Source: Asterias rubens (lineage: Eukaryota; Echinodermata; Asteroidea; Forcipulatida; Asteriidae). Taken from it: a DNA stretch of 64,000 nucleotides. Numbering within the stretch: position 1 is the first letter of the stretch; every line of letters starts with the position of its first letter. Shown here piece after piece: positions 57,991-64,000 of the stretch. Below the pieces are notes generated by a model, which was given only the letters and a program-made list of their open reading frames with translations, was not told the origin of the DNA and did no database searches. The position numbers were made by a program, and so were the translations under genes. Location: the NCBI RefSeq assembly GCF_902459465.1, contig NC_047082.1, forward strand, positions 11,592,545 to 11,656,544, read 5' to 3'.

Positions 57991-58242
57991 GCAATGTAAT
58001 GACGTATCCTGCAACAAACACCCCCTCTATTCAAGGACACGAGGTTAACTTGATGCAATGTAATGACGTATCCTGCAACAAACACCCCCTCTATTCAAGG
58101 ACACGAGGTTAACTTGATGCAATGTAATGACGTATCCTGCAACAAACACCCCCTCTATTCAAGGACACGAGGTTAACTTGATGCAATGTAATGACGTATC
58201 CTGCAACAAACACCCCCTCTATTCAAGGACACGAGGTTAACT
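57991..58242. repeat. Tandem repeat, 64-bp unit x ~4
   Basis: Units begin GCAATGTAATGACGTATCCT and contain CAAACACCCCCTCTATTCAA and GACACGAGGTTAACTTGAT. The period is 64 bases (starts 57991, 58055, 58119, 58183) with essentially no variation. Confidence 0.95.
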
Positions 58243-58309
58243 TGATAATCTCAATCAAGTCTTGCATGTACAGTACTCAACAAATTTTGGCCAATTTGTC
58301 CAAGTACTT

Positions 58310-58530
58310 TGCTTTCATCATGCACCGCAATGCTTTCATCATGCACCGCAATGCTTTCATCATGCACCGCAATGCTTTCATCATGCACCGCAATGCTTTC
58401 ATCATGCACCGCAATGCTTTCATCATGCACCGCAATGCTTTCATCATGCACCGCAATGCTTTCATCATGCACCGCAATGCTTTCATCATGCACCGCAATG
58501 CTTTCATCATGCACCGCAATGCTTTTAAGG
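58310..58530. repeat. Minisatellite, 21-bp unit x ~10
   Basis: Unit CTTTCATCATGCACCGCAATG, nearly perfect. As 21 is a multiple of three, all frames stay open and yield repeated AFIMHRN, or on the minus strand SIAVHDE. These ORFs are artefacts of the repeat. The array ends about 80 bases beyond the CENPW stop codon and so may lie in its 3' UTR. Confidence 0.95.
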
Positions 58531-58608
58531 CACGAAGGAAACAAACTTGCACACTTCAATTGGTCCCAATGTTTGAATAAGACTTTCAGTCTTTTTTGCG
58601 TCTAGCCG

Positions 58609-59947
58609 TCACACCTTGAGCACAGAATTGATGTGATCGGCACTTAGTGTATTCTCCTTCTGCTCTTGTGCTGCAACATTCGCCTCGGTAGACAACCTCT
58701 TTAGAAACATCATGTAGTCTAGAAAAACCTGTGAGAAATGGAAAGTTTTACTTGCATACTTTATTAATACATGTACGTAGATACTGCAGGTTCAAATGAT
58801 CGGAACCTTCTCCTAGTCCTACACATTACACATACGTACAAATACACTGTATATTTAATCCTTACCCCTAGAACTGGGGTTCGTTTCGCTTTTCATAGGG
58901 ACGATAGAGGAATGAACCTCAATTCTAAAAGTGACTAGTCTTACGTCCCATAAACACTAAACACACTCGATGCTTCGTTCTTGAACAAGCAAGGGCACCA
59001 AAGAAGTTGTTTTCTCCTTGGACCTAGATTACACGCAAAACTTTCCGTATGCCGCCACCACCTTTTCACAAATGTTTAAAAAAAAATAATAATAAAAAAA
59101 GGTTTATCGCGATTCAGAAACGCAATGCATTGTGGGAAGGAATATGGGGCGGTTTCTATGCAGTTTCTACGACTCGCGCACGCAACGCCTTTACCTTTGT
59201 GTGGGTTCAACAGCGCCCTCTCTTGATATTTTGCTATTCGTGATAAACCTTAATAAGGTAAATTAGATAGATACGTGTACTATCATATGGAATGAAAAAG
59301 TGGTGGCGCCATACGGAAATTTTTATTTTTAACGTTTGGTTTTGACGGTTTCACTTTCAGTTTCAGTGTAGTTAAATTAAATTTCAAGTTCAAATTAAAA
59401 GTACGTAGGACCATATCCTACTCCTAGAACTATTTCAGTTTCGTCCGGCTATCGTCTCCCGTAAATAGTTCTAGGAGTAGGACCATCCTAGCCCCACTTG
59501 TGTGGCCAAGGATAGCTGAAGTATTCAGCTATCCTTGGCCACACAAGTGGGGCTAGGACCAGGCTAGGACCAGCCATACTCGCTCAAACAAAAACTCTAT
59601 TTATTTAAGTTTAATTTCATTTGAACAAAATTGGATGATTCGAATTATAAGACGGAAGCTAATGATCTGTAGTGTTAGTGTTTACATGGACGATTCCTCC
59701 ATGGTGTTTATGATTATGATGACTGTCTCAATGATCAAGATCAAATGCATATCACAACTAGAAAATACAACACAAAAACGTAAACAAAAAAACAGATTTG
59801 TATTTATTGTTAAAAATGTAACGTTGTACTCGTTGGTCGGTGAACAGTAAATCTTACCAGTATATCGACATTTTTACCCAACCGCACATTCGGTTGGGTC
59901 TTTTTCAGTATTGTTTTAATCTTGCATCTCGGAAACTTTCTTTTCAT
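58609..59947 (-). CDS. cenpw: Centromere protein W (CENPW), two exons
   Basis: Small histone-fold protein. In the family it pairs with CENP-T in the T-W-S-X complex of the inner kinetochore (established knowledge). Exon 1 is 59947-59858 (30 codons: MKRKFPRCKIKTILKKTQ, then PNVRLGKNVDIL), donor GTAAGA. Exon 2 is 58728-58609 (VFLDYMMFLKRLSTEANVAA, then QEQKENTLSADHINSVLKV and TGA). Both ends are phase 0; the total is 69 residues against 88 in human. The match to vertebrate CENPW is clear in order: a basic N-terminus, K.(H/Q)P..RL, a hydrophobic helix with FL.RL..EA, then H....LK. It lacks the short basic C-terminal extension of vertebrate forms. It is head-to-head with GNL2, with 365 bases between the start codons. 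The exons are too short for ordinary ORF listing. Confidence 0.88.
59416..59558. repeat. Two adjacent strong hairpins
   Basis: First: TCCTACTCCTAGAACTATTT (59416-59435) and its exact complement (59463-59482), loop 27. Second: a perfect 35-base arm (59486-59520, begins TCCTAGCCCCACTTG) and its complement (59524-59558), loop of three bases. Both lie in the CENPW intron. Confidence 0.9.
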
Positions 59948-60312
59948 TTTGCTGATTTAATATGTGAAAAACTCAACTGCATTTGTCGTTTTTGGTTTTG
60001 AATGTAGCGGTGAACACCCGTAAACACAATGTACACAAACCAATGGGAGTTCCGTTTTTAGTCAGATACCAATGCTACAAACACGTAACTATATTGTGTA
60101 AAGAAGTCTAGGAGCATTGTTGATTTCGCAACTTTTAAAGGTCATAGGTCAGTTATTCATCGGTACCCTGTAGGCAAGTAAAGTAGGGTTTGGAATGGTG
60201 GTGAACACCAGCGAAAATATTCACGTGTGTGTTTTGCCGAGAAAACACACTGTTCTACATCTTGTTGCTGCATGTTTCTGACCCTACATTTGACAGCAAT
60301 AATTTATCAAAA
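59948..60312. promoter_or_regulatory. Divergent promoter between CENPW and GNL2
   Basis: The 365 bases between the two start codons must hold both promoters unless noncoding leader exons lie further away. I see no good TATA box. The sequence has a CCAATG (60041-60046). Nothing else is clear. Confidence 0.5.
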
Positions 60313-63300
60313 ATGGGGAAGACAATTCAAAAACAGAAAAGGAAGGAGAAAATCAATCAATCTGCTTCGAGTTCCAATCCTGGTAAGCATGAAATCATAT
60401 CTCCAATTGAAATAATTTAGAACTGTCCATTCCATTCTATTCTTCCATTCATTCAATCAATTCTCAGGTCATGGGGGGATGTCTTGTTTGCATTGCAGTT
60501 TGATTTTTGTCTCTTTAAATTTTAAAAAATTATTATTTTAAATTAAATTGAAACAAGAATTTCTAACAAATTTAATGCTCCTTTTTTACACTAAACACAC
60601 CAAAAATAAAATGACCTATGTTATACATAAATAACTTGGATTGAGGTTGAATAAAAAAATTGTGATTGGGAATAAATAAAAGAGTCGGACTTTCAGTCTG
60701 CAGAGTGCGATTCAAAGTAGAATAGTCCTTTCTATTTTCGCTTTATAGGACTTTGATATTATTGTTATTATTAATGTGGCAGGAGGTTCTGTCCCCCAAT
60801 CCCATGGTGAACTTTGTTTTCTCTGTCCTAACTCTATGGTTTAACTAGTTGCGATAGCGAAACCCTCCTCCCGACGGCCGCCAGGCCGGAGGGTTACGAG
60901 ATAGGTTCACGCGGCAACAGTAAATCTGGTCCAACACGTACAATTTCGCCAGCTAGTCACCAGATTTGCCCCATTTTTACCACTTTCGAAAATCATGACA
61001 CAAATTCTGAGGCCGAGGGTACGAACTCAATCCGCAATGTCTAATGCAGCCTGCCATTATACTCAAAACACCATTGAGGAAATATTTCGAAGAAAAATGG
61101 ACAAAAACTTACCAGAACCGGAGCGAAATTCACAGGTTCAAATGTTGAACCTGCGTGGGGCGGAGCTTCGGCTCTACGTGTGTGACGTGTCGGACCGCAC
61201 ATGTGTGCACAGTTGCCGGGCTACACAATGCACCCCACGCATTGCAACGACCTTTTGAACTACACGTCACACACCTAGAGCCGAAGCTCCGCCCCATGCA
61301 GGTTCAACATTTGAACCTGTGAATTTCACTCCGGTTCTGGTAAGTTTTTGTCCATTTTTCTTCCAAATATTTCCTCAATGGTGTTTCGAGTATTATGGCA
61401 GGCTGCATTAGACAGTGATGATTAAGTTCGTACCCTCAGAATGTGTGTCATGATTTTTGAAAGTGGTAAAAATGGGGCAAATCTGGTGACTAGCTGTCGA
61501 AAATGTACGTGTTGGACCAGATTAACCGTTGCCGCTCGAAACAATCTCGTAACCCTCTGGCCTGGCGGCCGTCGGGAGGAGGGTTACCTTATCGCAACTA
61601 TGGTTTAACTAAAGATCTTCTGATGGTGAAAGCGCCCTCTTTGAATCAACCTTCCCAGCCCGTGTTAATATCTCATGCGGGACAGAATCTCCCAGGAACA
61701 GATTTCCTTTTGACACAGGCAGGCCTGAGACCCGCCCCGGTCAGTATGGTGACAACCAAGAAGTTCTAGGCCTAAAAGGAACCTGTTAAACAAATCAAAC
61801 ATTTGAATGTTCTTGCTTGTTTTTTTTAGATCGAATCGATGGAGCAGGAGGCCACAACATGCGCGACCGCGCTACCATCAAGCGTCTTAAGATGTACAAG
61901 GGTGGCAAGCCAACAAGGTAGAGTTCAATCATAAAAGACACTAGACAAAGGTTTTTGGTAATTGTCAAAGACCAGTCTTCTCGCTTGGTGTATCTCAACA
62001 TATGCAGTGTTATGCACAAAATAACAAACCTGTGAAAACTTTATTATAGAAGAAAAAACATCCTTGTCACACGAAGTTGTGTGCTTTCAGATGCTTGATT
62101 TCGCGGATCTCAAAATCTAATTCTGTGGTATCGAAATCAAATTCAAATATTTTAGTGGAAAATTACTTCTTTCTCGAAGACTACGTTACTTCGACAGGGC
62201 TTGGTCGGGCCAGGGGTCCAGTTTAAAATATGTACCCTGGAGTTAGCTAACATTATACATATTGTATAAGCGTTAACCATAATAGTGTAGAAAATGTTTG
62301 CCTTAATTTTGGACATTTGTTTTTAATCACAGAAATGCCAAAGGAAAGATCACCAAGCCGGCCATTTTCCAGTCTAAACTGCCATCAGGAACAGTCGCCA
62401 GGGTTGAGCCTAACCGAAGGTGGTTTGGTAAGTAAATACTTGTTATCAGGCCAACGCAGTTATAACCTTGTACCCATTAAAGGCTTAGTATACCTGTGGT
62501 TTCAAACCAATTTTATTGCTTTTATCCTAGATATAAATGTAGATCGTATCCAATAAAACTAACTTGTGAATTTCATTTCAAAAGGTGGTTTGATGTACGT
62601 GGTTTTTCGTTACGGTTAGCAATGACTTTTTGCAATTTATTATTATTTCTTATCCCTACTCAGATGTGTATTGGGCACTGTATACTCCTCCCCCCCCCCA
62701 CACCCCTGCACAGGTTGTTTTTGGCGGAACAGCTCAGCATAGAACAGAGAATAATTCAAGTTTAAAAATTTTTAGCGCATTTCACAATAAACGTATCAAT
62801 GCGCTATAAACATTAGTGCCGTGGTCACTGGGCCAATAACATTCCTTTAATCTTTCTCGGCTGCAGTGGGGCTCCTAAGGCTTTTACATACACAATATCA
62901 ACCTCTACCCTCGCAGGTAACCATTTATACCCCTGGGTGAGGAGAAGCAATTATAGTAAGGTATCTTGCTCAAGGACACAAGCGTCACGACCGGGGTTCG
63001 AACCCACACTCCGGTGATTTAAGTAATGGCCTGATGCTTTGACCCTAGCAGGTCTTTCTTTAAGGCTACAGCAGAGTCTTTCTCAAAGGCCATAGAGAAG
63101 GACTCTGAACATCAGGCCATTACTTGTAATTCTTTTTGTTTTTGCATTCTTTTGGTCGGTAAAGAGTGTACAGTCTCAGCTAATTCTGTTTTCTCATCTA
63201 TTGGAAATTACTCAAACTAATTGTTAGCATCAAAACTTTCTTGGTAGTGAGCAATGGAGAGCTGTTGATAGTATAAAACACTGTTTGAAGTAACATAGTT

Positions 63301-63668
63301 TTTGAGAAAGAAGTAAATTTCTCACTAAAATATATTCAAATTTAACTTGTGCGCCAAGGGTGTTTTTTTCTACAATTATTTTTGACAACCAATTGAGTTC
63401 AAATTCTCACAGACGGGTTATTTGATGCATAGGTTGAGATACACAAGTGAGTTAAGACTGGTCTTTGACAATTACCAAGGTGTCCAGTGCCTTTAATTAA
63501 ATTTCTCAAAAATCCTGATTGAAATCCCCTGCAGGTAACACCAGAGTGATCACACAGTCAGCACTGCAGACCTTCCAAGAAGAGATGGGCAAAGTATTGA
63601 AGGATCCGTATCGAGTTGTGATGAGAAAGACGAAACTACCCATCACGCTACTGCAAGAGAAGGCTAAG
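60313..63668 (+). CDS. gnl2: Nucleolar GTP-binding protein 2 (GNL2), 5' part
   Basis: Nucleolar GTPase (yeast Nog2 family) that acts in late pre-60S ribosome assembly. Four coding exons lie in the window: 60313-60382, 61830-61917, 62333-62427 and 63535-63668. All are GT-AG and in frame; 129 codons so far, and the gene continues to the right. Landmarks: start MGKTIQKQKRKEKINQ; SSSNPDRIDGAGGHNMRDRA; TIKRLKMYKGGKPTRNAKGK; SGTVARVEPNRRWFGNTRVI; TQSALQTFQEEMGKVLKDPY; RKTKLPITLLQEKAK. These match the human N-terminus (STNPDR, GAGGQNMRDRATI, VARVEPN, WFGNTRVI) closely. The circularly permuted GTPase motifs come later in the protein and lie outside the window. Confidence 0.95.
60847..61599. mobile_element. 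753-bp foldback DNA element with 11-bp target duplication
   Basis: The two halves are near-perfect complements over about 350 bases each: AGTTGCGATAGCGAAACCCT at the left, ATCGCAACT at the right, GACGGCCGCCAGGCC / GGCCTGGCGGCCGTC, ATTCTGAGGCCGAGGGTACG / CGTACCCTCAGAATG, GGGGCGGAGCTTCGGCTCTA / TAGAGCCGAAGCTCCGCCCC. The short centre (about 61195-61240) contains TGTGTGCACA. Flanks ATGGTTTAACT at 60836-60846 and 61600-61610 are identical, a target-site duplication. No transposase is encoded, so it is non-autonomous. It lies in GNL2 intron 1. Confidence 0.92.
61935..62200 (+). repeat. Family-A element, truncated (forward)
   Basis: Begins AGACACTAGACAAAGGTTTT, runs through GTCAAAGACCAGTCTTCTCG, the inner stem (damaged) and CTCGAAGACTACGTTACTTC, then stops. 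The right end is missing. It lies in GNL2 intron 2. Confidence 0.75.
62770..63020 (-). repeat. tRNA-derived SINE (reverse)
   Basis: GCGCATTTCACAATAAACGT, then GGGCCAATAACATTCCTTTA, ATTTATACCCCTGGGTGAGG and CGGGGTTCGAACCCACACTC: the complement of the well-preserved copy at 12850. The A-box end is lost. A palindromic pair GTAATGGCCTGATG / CATCAGGCCATTAC follows at 63024-63122. It lies in GNL2 intron 3. Confidence 0.7.
63205..63497 (-). repeat. Family-A element (reverse), decayed
   Basis: Contains GAAATTACTCAAACTAATTG at the left, AGCAATGGAGAGCTGTTGAT and GACAATTACCAAGGTGTCCA at the right. The outer left end is lost. It faces the truncated forward copy at 61935 across GNL2 exon 3. Confidence 0.7.
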
Positions 63669-63694
63669 GTATGTTAAAATACATGTAACATGCC

Positions 63695-63830
63695 TGTATG
63701 ATCCTTAGTAAAGGGCACCCTATGAGGAAATTTTAAATTTCTACTGGAGCATTTCAAGGGCACCAAGGCAATGACAAGGGGGCATGGAGGCAATCGCCTT
63801 CGTTGCCTCCGTGAACTATCAGGCCTGAAA
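63695..63830 (+). repeat. Dispersed repeat 'ggcaccaaggcaat', copy 3
   Basis: AAGGGCACCCTATGAGGAAA, TTTCAAGGGCACCAAGGCAA, GGAGGCAATCGCCTTCGTTG and TATCAGGCCTG. Same family as 3425-3592. It lies in GNL2 intron 4. Confidence 0.65.
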
Positions 63831-63977
63831 TACCACTTATCGTATCGGTGCAAAAACAACCTGTATCCCAAGTTTGATATTGTAACAGAGACATTTGCAG
63901 ACCGAGGAATGTATTTTGGTTAGATTTAGAGAAAACTGGTGCAGGCTTAGGTGGGACATTGAGTACAATTCTAGAGT

Positions 63978-64000
63978 TAAAGGCAGTGGACACTTGGTAA
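63978..64000 (-). repeat. Family-A element cut by window end
   Basis: The last bases, TTAAAGGCAGTGGACACTTG, are the start of another family-A copy that runs out of the window. Orientation is uncertain. Confidence 0.6.

Noticed and set aside
58191-58605. Long ORFs on both strands with repeated AFIMHRN, SIAVHDE or ALRCMMK
   Set aside because: They are the 21-bp minisatellite read in different frames. The period is a multiple of three, so no frame meets a stop. Not a protein.
58862-58930. Alternative CENPW first exon (minus strand, MKSETNPSS...)
   Set aside because: It ends in phase 1 at its donor and cannot join the phase-0 second exon. The exon at 59947-59858 fits both phase and family.
61503-61769. 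88-codon ORF over the right arm of the foldback
   Set aside because: Its first third is foldback-element sequence, whose complement lies at 60847, and the rest runs through GNL2 intron 1. No family resemblance.

Overview
The window is animal nuclear DNA with multi-exon genes, GT-AG and some AT-AC introns, tRNA-derived SINEs and very many short inverted-repeat elements. The protein matches (TAF2, RPS21, GNL2, CENPW and a many-Tudor germ-granule protein) are deuterostome-like. The abundant ~390-bp element whose ends read TTAAAGGCAGTGGACAC is of a kind I associate with echinoderms, probably a sea star. That placement is an inference, not a search result.

Layout, left to right. (1) 1-1470: no recognisable gene, only an orphan ORF and a SINE. 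(2) 1490-6297, minus strand: ribosomal protein RPS21 with five coding exons, including a 19-nt terminal coding exon, and a probable TOP-type 5' leader exon. (3) 6298-6630: short divergent promoter. (4) 6631-32380, plus strand: a complete 27-exon TAF2 gene (TFIID subunit 2, 1208 residues by exon sum). Every exon junction keeps frame, and two junctions use AT-AC instead of GT-AG. (5) 33654-51931, plus strand: a 2671-residue protein with 11 extended-Tudor units and an acidic tail, Tudor/TDRD6-like, mostly in two giant exons. (6) 52000-58600: intergenic sequence rich in repeats and tandem arrays. (7) 58609-59947, minus strand: a tiny two-exon CENPW gene. (8) 59948-60312: second short divergent promoter. 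(9) 60313-63668 and beyond, plus strand: the first four coding exons of GNL2 (nucleolar GTPase 2), truncated by the window end.

The genes do not form a pathway. They are housekeeping genes (translation, transcription initiation, ribosome assembly, kinetochore) in two head-to-head pairs, RPS21/TAF2 and CENPW/GNL2, flanking a germline piRNA-granule scaffold gene.

The most interesting signals are: (a) a U12-type AT-AC intron and a separate U2-like AT-AC intron, both in TAF2 within about 2.5 kb; (b) a decayed tandem copy of TAF2 exon 20; (c) a 753-bp near-perfect foldback element in GNL2 intron 1 with an 11-bp target duplication and a 61-bp possible relative at 7218; (d) an 863-bp array of a 16-bp unit containing CCCTAA; (e) the dense inverted-repeat element load, with opposite copies bracketing single exons. 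I found no prokaryote-type system (CRISPR, operon, defence island). All calls come from reading the sequence. No alignment, RNA or database search was run.
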